A stretch of 64,000 nt of DNA from Afipia sp. (lineage in GTDB: Bacteria; Pseudomonadota; Alphaproteobacteria; Rhizobiales; Xanthobacteraceae). The DNA is taken from assembly GCA_017308575.1 (NCBI GenBank), contig JAFKEQ010000004.1, forward strand, positions 124,001-188,000. Direction: 5' to 3'. Position numbers and translations under genes: made by a program. Below the pieces are notes generated by a model that did not search any database, was not told the origin of the DNA, and saw only the letters and a program-made list of their open reading frames with translations. Below are positions 1-8,881 of the stretch, in pieces. Numbering within the stretch: position 1 is the stretch's first letter; every line of letters begins with the position of its first letter.

Positions 1-240
1 AAGACCGGCTTCGCTGCCGATCGACAGCGCATAGGCCCGCGCGTGAAGATTGCCCGACAGCATCAGGTGATTGCCGTTGTCAATCACCAGATCGGTCGCG
101 CCGTCGTAATACGAGCGGCAGCGACCGCCGGCCTGATGCGTCGCCTCGTGGACGTGGACTTCGAATCCTTCATGCGCAAGCCGGACGCCTGCGGACAGAC
201 CGGACACGCCGGCGCCGATGATGTGAGCTTTCTTGGCCAT
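1..240 (-). CDS. hpnE: HpnE-type FAD-dependent oxidoreductase, N-terminal part only
   Basis: The visible 80 residues open with an FAD-binding Rossmann segment of the form IGAGVSGLSAG, followed by an acidic-end strand and a GGRCRS motif, as in amine-oxidase-type flavoproteins. HpnE is known to convert hydroxysqualene to squalene in bacterial hopanoid synthesis. The gene runs off the left edge of the window, so only the nucleotide-binding start is seen. Its ATG overlaps the hpnD stop by four bases (ATGA), which supports co-translation and the assignment. The identification rests mainly on this position after hpnC and hpnD. Confidence 0.85.
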   Translation of the reverse strand, partial: MAKKAHIIGAGVSGLSAGVRLAHEGFEVHVHEATHQAGGRCRSYYDGATDLVIDNGNHLMLSGNLHARAYALSIGSEAGL

Positions 241-1097
241 CAGATGAATGCATACCGAATGAGAATGAAGATCTTGGCGGCCTTGCTGAGCTTGACCGGC
301 TTGCGCGGCAGCGCGAAGCCGCGCTCCACCAGCTTTTCCAGGATCGCGTGATAGTATTCCGACATGATCTTCGGCGCGCGCACGAGGCGGCGCGGATTGC
401 GCGCCATGATGTCGTTCGAAGCCGCAAAGTGGCTGCGAGCCTGCCTGAGAATGTCCTCGCACGCGCGCGGCAGCCGCGGATCGGAAACCACCGTCAGCGG
501 CTCGTTGGACATGATGCCTGCGGCTTCGAGATTTTCCCGCGGCAGATACAATCGGCCGATAGCCGCATCCTCATCGATGTCGCGCAGGATGTTCGACAAC
601 TGCAACGCGCGGCCGAGATGATGCGCCAGCAAAATGCCGTCTTCCTCGCCGAGACCGAACACCCGCACCGAGAGGCGACCGACCGCGCTGGCGACGCGAT
701 CGCAATACAAATCGAGCGTCTTGGCGTCCGGCGCGCGAATGTCCGCCGGGACATCCATCTCCATGCCGTCGATGATGGCGATGAAATCCTCGCGGCGCAG
801 GCCGAACTGCTTCACCGACGGCGCATAGTCCTTCACCCGCGCGGGCGGATTGCCAGCATAGAGCGCATCGATATCGCGCCGCCACTGATCGAGCGCGGCA
901 AGACGTTCGGGGCGCGGACCGTCGGAATCCGCGATGTCGTCCACCTGACGGCAGAAGCTGTAGATCTGGAACATGGCGTCGCGCTGCTCGCGCGGCAGAA
1001 TGCGCATCGCCGCGTAGAACGAGCTGCCGGACGCCGTGCCCTGCACATTCTCGTCCGCTGCGCCGCCATGCTGCGCGGTGGTGTCGGTGACGGTCAT
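240..1097 (-). CDS. hpnD: Presqualene diphosphate synthase HpnD
   Basis: A 285-residue squalene/phytoene synthase family protein. Both aspartate-rich, Mg-diphosphate-binding motifs are visible: DDIAD at residues 53-57 and DIDED at 173-177. HpnD condenses two farnesyl diphosphates to presqualene diphosphate, the first committed step to squalene and hopanoids. The gene sits between hpnC (one base apart) and hpnE (ATGA overlap), the usual hpnC-D-E order. It could be read as a generic phytoene synthase, but the tandem with a second diverged family member and a flavoprotein argues for the HpnCDE route. No defects are seen. Confidence 0.92.
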   Translation of the reverse strand: MTVTDTTAQHGGAADENVQGTASGSSFYAAMRILPREQRDAMFQIYSFCRQVDDIADSDGPRPERLAALDQWRRDIDALYAGNPPARVKDYAPSVKQFGLRREDFIAIIDGMEMDVPADIRAPDAKTLDLYCDRVASAVGRLSVRVFGLGEEDGILLAHHLGRALQLSNILRDIDEDAAIGRLYLPRENLEAAGIMSNEPLTVVSDPRLPRACEDILRQARSHFAASNDIMARNPRRLVRAPKIMSEYYHAILEKLVERGFALPRKPVKLSKAAKIFILIRYAFI

Positions 1098-1098
1098 G

Positions 1099-1980
1099 TC
1101 AGATCACACGTCCGGAGCTTGCGGGACGGGGCGATTGTCCCGTGATGCGCTGAAAAAGCCCGCCTGCCATCGCGGACAATGCGACTGCGGCCATCTGGCC
1201 TTTCGACAGGTGCACGTTCTCGCTGAGCGGATCGCGCGCCTTGAGCAGGTTCACGATCCTGTCGGCGAACGCCTCGATGACGCGGACTTCCAGCGCAAAG
1301 CGCGTGTCCCTGATATCGCCCACAAGCGAGCGCCCTTCCTGCAGCAAAGTTTCATTGCGCCGCGCGAGCCCTTGCAGACATTTCAGCAGCGCGGGCGTGG
1401 CGCGCGCCTCGCCCAGCATTTCAACCGTCGCGCCTGATGCGGCGAGCGCATCCTGCGGCAGATAGACGCGATCGAGGCTGCGATAGTCCTTGCCGCAATC
1501 CTGCAGATGATTGTTGATCTGCAGCGCGGCGCAGATCGCATCCGACGCCGCCCAGGTCGAACGATCCTCGCCGTGAACATCGAGCATGAAGCGGCCAACC
1601 GGCATCGCGGACAGCGAGCAATAATGGATCAGGTCGTCCCAGTTCTCGTAACGCAGCTTGGTGACATCGAGACGAAACGCGGCGAGCAGATCCTGCGCAT
1701 GTTTCGGCGACATGCCGCGCTCGGCGAATGCCCTGCGCAAAGTGACGGCCTCGGGCTGCGTGTCACCCTTCCCCAGCAACTCGGCTTCGAGCAGATCGAG
1801 CCTGTCGAGCTTCTCCTGCGCGGGCAGTGTCGGGTGATCGGCAATGTCGTCGCCGGTGCGCACGAAGTTGTAGAAGGCAAGGATCAGCGCGCGATGACGT
1901 GGATGGATGATCCACGACGCGACCGGAAAATTCTCGTCCTTGTGGCCTTTGCCTGAACGCAACTCGCCTGCTGTCGTCAT
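1099..1980 (-). CDS. hpnC: Hydroxysqualene synthase HpnC
   Basis: A 293-residue second squalene/phytoene synthase family member. Aspartate motifs are DDIAD (44-48) and the altered DCGKD (161-165). HpnC is known to turn presqualene diphosphate into hydroxysqualene, which HpnE then reduces. I place the start at the ATG at 1980 because it overlaps the hpnB stop by ATGA and leaves a normal family length. The open frame continues upstream to 2169 but only as an extension inside hpnB. Third gene of the hopanoid operon reading leftward. Confidence 0.9.
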   Translation of the reverse strand: MTTAGELRSGKGHKDENFPVASWIIHPRHRALILAFYNFVRTGDDIADHPTLPAQEKLDRLDLLEAELLGKGDTQPEAVTLRRAFAERGMSPKHAQDLLAAFRLDVTKLRYENWDDLIHYCSLSAMPVGRFMLDVHGEDRSTWAASDAICAALQINNHLQDCGKDYRSLDRVYLPQDALAASGATVEMLGEARATPALLKCLQGLARRNETLLQEGRSLVGDIRDTRFALEVRVIEAFADRIVNLLKARDPLSENVHLSKGQMAAVALSAMAGGLFQRITGQSPRPASSGRVI

Positions 1981-3149
1981 TTCGGATTCGATACCTGCGC
2001 CTGAGCGCGACCTTTCCACATTCCGCCCCGCCCCTGCATATGCTGAAGCGCGGAATTCACCGTGAACACCAGATAAGCCAATGCGATTGCGGGAAGCGCC
2101 GGTCCCCAAAAGACCGGCTGCCCATAGTATCGCAGCGTGGGCTGGAACGCGAGCGCCATCAGCAGCCATGCTATTGCCGCAAATGCCGCTGTCAGGCCAT
2201 GGCCGAACAGCGCGATCACAACGGGCGCCAGATAGACAAGAGCCATTCCGGCGACGGTTCCGGCCAGAATCAGCGGCGAATAGCGCAATTGCGCATAGGC
2301 CGAGCGGGAAATCATCCGCCCGACATCGGCGACGGTATCGGATGCACGAACACTGATCACATCGTGCGAGAATCCGAGCCAGACCGGCCCCTGCGCCTTC
2401 AGCTTCGCGCCGAGCGCGCAGTCATCGATCAGAGATCCGCGGATGACATCGATGCCGCCCGCGTTTTTCAGCGCGTCCCAGCGAGCCAGAATGCAGCCGC
2501 CCGCGGCGGCTGCCGTCGCACGCCTGCGGTTTCGCACCCAAGCGAACGGGTACAGCATCTCGAAGAAGAAGATAAAGGCCGGAATCAGATACTTTTCGGC
2601 CAGACTCTCGCAGCGCAGTTTCGCCATGATCGACGTCATCGCGAGGTGTTCGCTTTCCGCGCGCGCCACCAGCCGCATCAGCACATCGCCGGAATAGACG
2701 ATGTCCGCGTCCGTCAGCAGCACGTAATCGGGCTGTACCGGCCAGCCATCGACCTGCGTAAGGCCCTGCTTCACCGCCCAGAGCTTCCCGGTCCAGCCGG
2801 ACGGCAGCGGCCGGCCGGACAGCACCACAAAACGCTCCGACGCGCCGATCGCGGCGGCGGCATCGGCCGCGAGTTCCGCCGTCCCATCCTTGCTCTGGTC
2901 GTCCACCAGGATCATCGACAACCGGCCGGGATAAGGCTGGCTCAGGATCGAGGTGACGCAGCGGCCGACGCCCGCCGCCTCGTCACGCGCGGGAACCACG
3001 ACGGCGATGGTCGGCCAGCTGGCACGGCCCGGCGCGGGGCCCAGATCGTCGAATTTCGTGGTGCGCCAGAATTCGCCGCGGCCGGCGATCAGATAGATCC
3101 AGGACGCAAGCCCAAGAGCGGAAATGATGAGGCAAGGTTCGGCGAACAC
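1977..3149 (-). CDS. hpnB: HpnB-type membrane glycosyltransferase (GT2)
   Basis: 390 residues. An N-terminal hydrophobic segment is followed by a GT2 domain with VVVPARDEA, a DDQS strand end and a DAD metal-binding motif (TDADI). At least three hydrophobic segments follow in the last third. This is the architecture of HpnB, a glycosyltransferase encoded at the head of many hopanoid operons; its exact substrate in hopanoid side-chain modification is not settled. The start is a GTG at 3149 with only a weak ribosome binding site and no good ATG nearby, so the start is uncertain. The stop overlaps hpnC. Confidence 0.85.
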   Translation of the reverse strand: MFAEPCLIISALGLASWIYLIAGRGEFWRTTKFDDLGPAPGRASWPTIAVVVPARDEAAGVGRCVTSILSQPYPGRLSMILVDDQSKDGTAELAADAAAAIGASERFVVLSGRPLPSGWTGKLWAVKQGLTQVDGWPVQPDYVLLTDADIVYSGDVLMRLVARAESEHLAMTSIMAKLRCESLAEKYLIPAFIFFFEMLYPFAWVRNRRRATAAAAGGCILARWDALKNAGGIDVIRGSLIDDCALGAKLKAQGPVWLGFSHDVISVRASDTVADVGRMISRSAYAQLRYSPLILAGTVAGMALVYLAPVVIALFGHGLTAAFAAIAWLLMALAFQPTLRYYGQPVFWGPALPAIALAYLVFTVNSALQHMQGRGGMWKGRAQAQVSNPK

Positions 3150-3244
3150 GTCAGGCTCACGGAGGCGGTGAAACAGCGGCGTCGGCAGGGTTCCAATGCT
3201 GTCGATTAGCAGGTTCGCGCGGCGGAGTACAACCCTCTGTTCAT

Positions 3245-3281
3245 CTGAAATAAATTCGTGATTTCAGGTGCTTATACACCT
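3245..3281. promoter_or_regulatory. Two short inverted repeats between the flavoprotein gene and hpnB
   Basis: CTGAAAT and ATTTCAG pair around a 9-bp loop (3245-3267), and AGGTG/CACCT pair around CTTATA (3266-3281). They lie downstream of the leftward flavoprotein gene and about 100 bp upstream of hpnB. They may be a weak terminator or part of the hopanoid operon leader; neither role is shown. Confidence 0.3.
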
Positions 3282-3311
3282 ATCCGGGCCAGCCGGATGG
3301 CCCTCCCGGCG

Positions 3312-4499
3312 TCAGACGTTCCGCCCCGCCGCAAAGCCTGAGGACCAGGCCCACTGGAAATTGAAACCGCCGAGATGGCCGGTCACGTCGATCACCTCGC
3401 CGACGAAGAAAAGGCCGGGAACCGCGCGGGCCTCGAAGGTCTTGGACGACAGTTCCGCCGTGTCGACGCCGCCGAGGGTCACCTCCGCCGTCCGGTATCC
3501 CTCCGTGCCACGCGGCCGGACGCGCCATCGGTTGACGAGATCCGCCACCGCCTGCAACTGCCGGTCCGGCATGTCCGCGATCCGAGCCGCGCCGCCACCG
3601 GAGTCCGCGATCATCTGCGCCAGCCGCGCGGGCAGCAGGCGCATCAGCGCGGTCGCCAGTTCCTGACGCGGATGATCCCGCCGTATATCCTTGAGCGCGG
3701 CGAACACATCGACGCCCGGCGCCATGTCGATCTCGACATCGTCGCCATCGCGCCAGTAGGACGAAATCTGCAGGATCGCCGGGCCGCTCAAGCCGCGATG
3801 GGTGAACAGCATCGCTTCGTCGAACTGCGTTCCGTTGCAACTCACCACCGTTTCCACGCTGACGCCCGCGAGATCGCGCGAGCGCGCCAGCAGCGTCTCG
3901 TCGAAGGTCAGCGGCACTAGCGCGGCGCGCGGCGGAACGATCTTGAGGCCAAACTGCTCGGCGACTTTGTAGCCGAAGCCGCTCGATCCCATTTTCGGAA
4001 TCGACGGGCCGCCGGTCGCCACCACCAGCGATTGCCCGCGCATCGCGCCGCGATCGGTAACCACCGTAAATCCATCATCGCCTTTCGCGATGGACGAGAT
4101 TTTTGTGCCGGGATGCAGCACCACGCCGCCCGCCGCGCATTCATCGAGCAGCATGTCGATGATCCGCTGCGAGGAGTCGTCGCAGAACAGTTGCCCGCGC
4201 GTTTTCTCATGGAAGGCGATGCGGTGCTTTTCGACCAACGCAATGAAATCGTGCTGGGTGTATCCGCTGAGCGCCGATTTGCAGAAATGCGGATTGCGGG
4301 AGAGAAAGTTCGCGGGCGTGGTGTGCAGGTTGGTGAAATTGCAGCGTCCGCCGCCGGAAATCCTGATCTTCTCCGCAGGCCGCCTCGCCTGCTCGATGAT
4401 CGCCACGGAGCGCCCGCGCGCCCCGGCCACACCGGCGCACATCAATCCCGCCGCGCCTCCGCCGAGGATCACGACGTCATAAACAAGCGGCCGCATCAT
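3312..4499 (-). CDS. HI0933-family NAD(P)/FAD-dependent oxidoreductase
   Basis: A 395-residue flavoprotein. The N-terminal dinucleotide fold reads VVILGGGAAG (about residues 9-18), followed by the family signature ISGGGRCNFTN (about 48-58). The C-terminal FAD contact region has GEVIDVTGHLGGFNFQWAWSSG. These are hallmarks of the YhiN/HI0933/BaiN group, soluble flavoproteins whose physiological role is mostly unknown. It sits between hpnP and hpnB on the same strand, but a gap of about 160 bp to hpnB and 48 bp to hpnP leaves operon membership open. Two adjacent ATGs (4499, 4496) are possible starts. Confidence 0.85.
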   Translation of the reverse strand: MMRPLVYDVVILGGGAAGLMCAGVAGARGRSVAIIEQARRPAEKIRISGGGRCNFTNLHTTPANFLSRNPHFCKSALSGYTQHDFIALVEKHRIAFHEKTRGQLFCDDSSQRIIDMLLDECAAGGVVLHPGTKISSIAKGDDGFTVVTDRGAMRGQSLVVATGGPSIPKMGSSGFGYKVAEQFGLKIVPPRAALVPLTFDETLLARSRDLAGVSVETVVSCNGTQFDEAMLFTHRGLSGPAILQISSYWRDGDDVEIDMAPGVDVFAALKDIRRDHPRQELATALMRLLPARLAQMIADSGGGAARIADMPDRQLQAVADLVNRWRVRPRGTEGYRTAEVTLGGVDTAELSSKTFEARAVPGLFFVGEVIDVTGHLGGFNFQWAWSSGFAAGRNV

Positions 4500-4546
4500 G
4501 ATGGATCAGACAGCCGACGTCCCGGCAAACTCTCGGTCATGCCGCG

Positions 4547-6133
4547 TCATTCCGCGGCGACCGGCACGTTCCGCAATCTGGTCGAATAATAGGATGCATT
4601 CTGTTGTCCGCCCGATGCGTCACGCGCGAACAATATCAGATGGTGCGCGACCAGACCAACAGTGATGACACGCTCGATATCGCCGCGCCGGAGCAGCGGC
4701 AGCGAGAATTTCCAGAATTCGCGCCGGTAGTCGCTTTTGACGCCGACCTGCCAGAGGATATTGGCGAACATGGTGAGCCCGCGCCGAATGTTGCGCCATG
4801 ACAGGCGCTGCTTGCTGTTGGGCAGCTTGATCCTGTTCGGATAGGTGTGGATCACCTGATGCACGAAGCGCGCGAACAGTTTTTCCGGCGTATAGGCGCG
4901 TCCCATGCAGTCGCGCCAGGTCGCAACCACATGCTCATACGGCAGCACGAAATCGACGTTTGAATCGCGCTCACCGTCCTCGACCAGCCGCCCCTCGCGC
5001 TTGAGGCGATCCCACAGCGGCGTCTTCGGCAGGGCCTGCAGCAGGTTGATGGTCAGCAGCGGAATCTGCGACTGATCGATGAAGTCGAGAATACCTTCGC
5101 CTGCATCCAGCGAGTCCGTATCCAGACCGAGGATGATGCCCGACACCACTTCGAGGCCGTAGCTGTTGAGCGTCTGCACGCCTTCGAGGATCGGCACCAT
5201 CATGTTGTGCTGCTTCGACATCGCCTGCAGCGCCTTCGGGTCCGGCGTCTCGATGCCGCAGAACACGGTGGCGAAATAGGCGTCGCGCATCAGCGCGAGA
5301 ATCTCCGGGCGCTTGGCGATGTTCAGCGTCGCCTCGCAGGCGAACTGAAGCGCGAAGCCGTTGCGCTTCTGCCATTCGACCAGGTGCGGCAACAGATCGA
5401 GCGCCGCCTTGCGGTTGCCGATGAAATTGTCATCCACGAAATAGACCGAGCCCGTGAGTCCGCACGCCAGCAGCTTGTCGAGTTCGGCAGTGACCTGCTC
5501 GGGCGTCTTGAGGCGCGGATTGCGCCCGTAGAGTCCGGGAATGTCACAGAACTCGCACTGATACGGGCAGCCGCTGGAAAACTGGATGCTGCCAAGAAAA
5601 TAGCGTTCCAGCGGGATCAGCTCGTAGGCCGGAATCGGAAATTCCGACATCTCGCGCCGCTCCTGCGTCGTGAGAACGACCTGCTTGTCCGGCCGCGCGG
5701 TGTCGCGCGCCAGTCGCCGGAACAGCTCTTCGGTCGCGTCGCCAAGCTCGCCGATATGGAGATAGTCGAAGTCCGGATAGTTCTCCGGGCACGCGCTGAC
5801 GGACGGGCCACCGAGCGCAACGGCGAGATTGTGCTCGTGCGCGCGGCGGCAGATGTCGTTGATCTGCGGGCGCTGGATGTGCATGCCGCTGACAAACACC
5901 GCGTCCGCCCAGTCGAAATCCGCGGACGTCGCGGCCTGGATGTTCTCATCCAGAAAACGCACCTCCCAGCCTTTCGGCAGCGAGGCCGCAATCAGCAGCA
6001 GGCCCTGCGGCGGCATGAAAGCCTGAACGCCGTCGGTCAGCGGGTAAGCGTATTCAAAAGTGCCAAACGAAGGAGAATACTTCGGAAAAACGCAAAGGAT
6101 GCGGCGAACGGAAGGGCTTACCACGTCTCTCAT
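4547..6133 (-). CDS. hpnP: HpnP-type B12-binding radical SAM hopanoid C-2 methylase
   Basis: A 528-residue protein. An N-terminal B12-binding-like domain contains the GGPSVSACPE segment (about 108-117). A radical SAM core follows with Cys189, Cys193 and Cys196 in SGCPYQCEFCDIP, and a C-terminal extension completes the usual length of HpnP. HpnP methylates hopanoids at C-2 using methylcobalamin and SAM. Relatives with other substrates exist in this family, so the name rests on overall similarity as I recall it plus proximity to hpnBCDE. An EcfG-type promoter lies about 110 bp upstream (separate entry), matching known stress control of hpnP in Rhodopseudomonas palustris. Confidence 0.8.
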   Translation of the reverse strand: MRDVVSPSVRRILCVFPKYSPSFGTFEYAYPLTDGVQAFMPPQGLLLIAASLPKGWEVRFLDENIQAATSADFDWADAVFVSGMHIQRPQINDICRRAHEHNLAVALGGPSVSACPENYPDFDYLHIGELGDATEELFRRLARDTARPDKQVVLTTQERREMSEFPIPAYELIPLERYFLGSIQFSSGCPYQCEFCDIPGLYGRNPRLKTPEQVTAELDKLLACGLTGSVYFVDDNFIGNRKAALDLLPHLVEWQKRNGFALQFACEATLNIAKRPEILALMRDAYFATVFCGIETPDPKALQAMSKQHNMMVPILEGVQTLNSYGLEVVSGIILGLDTDSLDAGEGILDFIDQSQIPLLTINLLQALPKTPLWDRLKREGRLVEDGERDSNVDFVLPYEHVVATWRDCMGRAYTPEKLFARFVHQVIHTYPNRIKLPNSKQRLSWRNIRRGLTMFANILWQVGVKSDYRREFWKFSLPLLRRGDIERVITVGLVAHHLILFARDASGGQQNASYYSTRLRNVPVAAE

Positions 6134-6248
6134 CAGGCCCCCTATCCTTGTGATCTGTCGTTCTGGTTAGAACGGGCCATAAATCCGGTGACAATAGGGC
6201 ATGCCCCGGCACCACTTCTGACAGGCAAACTGCGGGCCATCCGATGAC

Positions 6249-6273
6249 AACGCCCGCCATGCAGGCTGGTTCC
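6249..6273 (-). promoter_or_regulatory. EcfG (general stress sigma factor) promoter for hpnP
   Basis: On the minus strand the sequence reads GGAAC, 16 bases, CGTT. This is the alphaproteobacterial EcfG consensus with its usual spacing. The -10 element ends at 6249, so the transcript would start near 6241 and carry a leader of about 108 nt before the hpnP ATG at 6133. EcfG control of hpnP is established in R. palustris. Confidence 0.75.
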
Positions 6274-6333
6274 ATTCTCCGGCAACGCTGCTATCGTCGC
6301 GGCAAGAACAGACACCACCGGGGAAACAACACG

Positions 6334-7335
6334 ATGACACAGTCCGCCAACCGCCAGATCCTGCTGGTCGAAAAGCCGACCGGCAAGCTCTCGCCGCAGC
6401 ATTTTAAAATGGCGGAAGCTCCCCGCCCCGAGCCGAAGGACGGCGAGGTGCTGGTGCGCGTGCTGTATATTTCGCTCGATGCCGCCAACCGCGCATGGAT
6501 GCAGGGCGCGACGTATCGTTCCGCCGTCGAAGCCAACTCGGTGATGGCGGGCGGCGCGATCGCGGAGGTCATCGCGTCCCATGCGCCCGGCTTCACGCCC
6601 GGCGATCTCGTGTTCGGCGACACCGGCTGGCAGGACTACGCCGCCGTCCCCGCCAAAGCGCTGGTCAAGGTGCCGCGCATCGATCCGATCACGCATCTGC
6701 TCAGCGTTTATGGCGTCGCGGGCCTCACCGCCTATTTCGGTCTGCTCAATGTCGGCAAGCCGAAATCCGGTGAGACGGTTGTCGTCTCCGCCGCCGCAGG
6801 CTCCGTCGGTTCGTTCGTCGGCCAGATCGCGAAGATCAAGGGCTGCCGCGTTGTCGGCATCGCGGGCGGCAAGGCGAAATGCGACTGGCTGGTATCCGAA
6901 CTCGGCTTCGATGCCGCGGTCGACTACAAATCCGAACCCGTGTTCAAGGCGCTGAAAGCCGCCGCGCCGAACGGCATCGACGTCTATTTCGACAATGTCG
7001 GCGGCGACATCTTCGAAGCCTGTCTGCCGCTGATGACCATGCACGGCCGCATCTCCTGTTGCGGAGCGGTGTCCGCCTACGATGGCGCCCCGCCCGCGCA
7101 TGGGCCGCGCGGCGTGCCCGGCCTGATCGTGGTGAAACGGCTCACCGTTCAGGGTTTCATCTTCACAGACTTCAATGACCAGCGCGAGACAGCGTTGGCC
7201 GATCTGCAGGCCTGGGTGAAGGCGGGCAAGATCAAGGTGCAGGAAGACATCGTCAGCGGACTGGAGAACACGCCGCAAGCGCTGATCGGCCTTCTTGCTG
7301 GCGAAAACCGCGGCAAGCGGATGGTAAAAGTTTAA
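6334..7335 (+). CDS. NADP-dependent medium-chain oxidoreductase (CurA/LTB4-dehydrogenase type)
   Basis: A 333-residue zinc-independent medium-chain dehydrogenase/reductase. The nucleotide-binding stretch VVSAAAGSVGSFVGQIAKIKG (about residues 151-171) and the FDNVGGD motif are typical of YncB/CurA/prostaglandin-reductase-like enzymes, which reduce alpha,beta-unsaturated ketones or aldehydes with NADPH. I chose the ATG at 6334 because it gives the family's normal N-terminus; the open frame reaches back to 6244 over the hpnP promoter. It is divergent from hpnP and monocistronic, with over 100 bp before the next gene. Substrate unknown. Confidence 0.88.
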   Translation: MTQSANRQILLVEKPTGKLSPQHFKMAEAPRPEPKDGEVLVRVLYISLDAANRAWMQGATYRSAVEANSVMAGGAIAEVIASHAPGFTPGDLVFGDTGWQDYAAVPAKALVKVPRIDPITHLLSVYGVAGLTAYFGLLNVGKPKSGETVVVSAAAGSVGSFVGQIAKIKGCRVVGIAGGKAKCDWLVSELGFDAAVDYKSEPVFKALKAAAPNGIDVYFDNVGGDIFEACLPLMTMHGRISCCGAVSAYDGAPPAHGPRGVPGLIVVKRLTVQGFIFTDFNDQRETALADLQAWVKAGKIKVQEDIVSGLENTPQALIGLLAGENRGKRMVKV

Positions 7336-7465
7336 GCAACGCCAGCGCGCAGGCCTGTTTCCGCGCGCCGCGCGTCCGTTTTTGTTGAAGAAGACCAGAC
7401 GCGCGGCGCTCTGCGAAATGGCACACTCCTTGCTGTTATCTCCCCATCAACACGGGGAGTTTGTC

Positions 7466-8752
7466 ATGAGTGCCGCTATCGCAAAACCTGAATTGAGCAA
7501 GGCGCGCTGGGTCCAACTCGTGCTGGGCGTCATCGCCATGATGGCGATCTCCAGCCCGCAATATGTCTGGACGCTGTTCGTCAAATCATTCCAGACCACG
7601 ACCGGCGCGACCCTGCCCGCCATCCAGATCACCTTTTCGCTGCTCATTGTGTTGCAGACATTCTTCTCGCCGCTGCAGGGCTGGCTGATCGACCGGTTCG
7701 GTCCGAAACTGCTGATCGCGCTCGGCGCGGTGCTCAGCGGCCTCGGCTGGGTCCTGTCGGCGCAGATCACGTCGCTGATGGGACTTTACGCAACTTACGG
7801 CCTGTTCTGCGGTATCGGCACCGGCCTCGTCTATGTCGGCATTGTCGGCCTGATGGTCCGCTGGTTTCCGGAGAAACGCGGATTCGCCACGGGCATGGTG
7901 GCGGCGGGCTACGGCTTCGGTGCGATCCTCACGACGTTTCCGATTTCCGGCATGCTCGCGACCTCGAGCTACCAGCAGACGCTGATGACATTCGGCATCA
8001 TCCTCGGGTTGGTCGGCTTTCTCGCCGCGCTCGGCCTGCGCGATCCGAATCCGGGCGAGACGGCGAGTGCCGCCGCGATCAAGGTGACGACCTCGGTGAA
8101 GGACTACGGGCCGAAGGAGATGCTGAAGACTCCGATCTTCTGGCTGATGTTCATCATGATGACCATGATGTCCACCGGCGGCCTGATGGTGATCTCGCAG
8201 TTTGCGAACTTCACCAAGGATTTCGGCGTCGCCAATGTCGTGGTCTGGGGATTTGCGGCGCTGCCTCTCGCGCTGACGATCGATCGCATCACCAACGGAC
8301 TGACGCGGCCGTTCTTCGGCTATGTCTCGGACCGCATCGGCCGCGAGAACACGATGGCCCTCGCCTTCATCTTCGAGGGCCTTGCCATCGCGGCCATGGT
8401 GGCCTCGCGCGACAACCCGGTTGCCTTCGTGCTGTTGTCCGGCGTGGTGTTCTTCGGCTGGGGCGAAATCTTCTCGCTGTTCCCCTCGACGCTGACCGAC
8501 ACGTTCGGCACCAAGAACGCCACCACCAATTACGGATTTCTTTACATGGCGCAGGGCATCGGCTCGGTGCTCGGCGGACCTGTCGCGGCGCAGCTTCACG
8601 ACTCCACGGGAAGCTGGATGCCGGTGTTCGGCATCATCATCGCGATGGATATCCTGACCGGCCTACTCGCGCTGTTCGTCCTCAAGCCATGGCGCGCGCA
8701 ATGGTTCGGGCACGCCCCGGCCGTCGCGCCCATCGCAGCGCCTGCCGAATAA
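7466..8752 (+). CDS. MFS transporter, oxalate/formate antiporter (OFA) family
   Basis: A 428-residue inner-membrane protein with about 12 hydrophobic segments. The loop between helices 2 and 3 has GWLIDRFGPK, the MFS motif A. The Gly-rich fourth/fifth helix region (YGLFCGIGTGLVYVGIVG) and the RWFPEKRGFATG motif are typical of the OFA/OxlT branch, which exchanges oxalate, formate or related monocarboxylates. The ATG at 7466 follows a GGGGAG ribosome binding site; the longer frame from 7382 lacks one. A strong hairpin follows at 8774-8801. Substrate is not determinable from sequence alone. Confidence 0.85.
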   Translation: MSAAIAKPELSKARWVQLVLGVIAMMAISSPQYVWTLFVKSFQTTTGATLPAIQITFSLLIVLQTFFSPLQGWLIDRFGPKLLIALGAVLSGLGWVLSAQITSLMGLYATYGLFCGIGTGLVYVGIVGLMVRWFPEKRGFATGMVAAGYGFGAILTTFPISGMLATSSYQQTLMTFGIILGLVGFLAALGLRDPNPGETASAAAIKVTTSVKDYGPKEMLKTPIFWLMFIMMTMMSTGGLMVISQFANFTKDFGVANVVVWGFAALPLALTIDRITNGLTRPFFGYVSDRIGRENTMALAFIFEGLAIAAMVASRDNPVAFVLLSGVVFFGWGEIFSLFPSTLTDTFGTKNATTNYGFLYMAQGIGSVLGGPVAAQLHDSTGSWMPVFGIIIAMDILTGLLALFVLKPWRAQWFGHAPAVAPIAAPAE

Positions 8753-8773
8753 TCCAGCCTCGACAAGTCATCC

Positions 8774-8801
8774 GAAATGCCCGGCTCCGGCCGGGCATTT
8801 C
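8774..8801 (+). terminator. Intrinsic terminator after the MFS gene
   Basis: GAAATGCCCGG (8774-8784) pairs perfectly with CCGGGCATTTC (8791-8801) around a 6-base loop, followed by a short T run (CCTTTT). It lies 21 bp after the MFS stop codon. Confidence 0.75.
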
Positions 8802-8881
8802 GCCTTTTGCGGGCGTGCGGATTCGCATAAACAGGGGCGCTCTCATGCGCAGCGATCCGCTGCCAACAACGGAATTGATCG

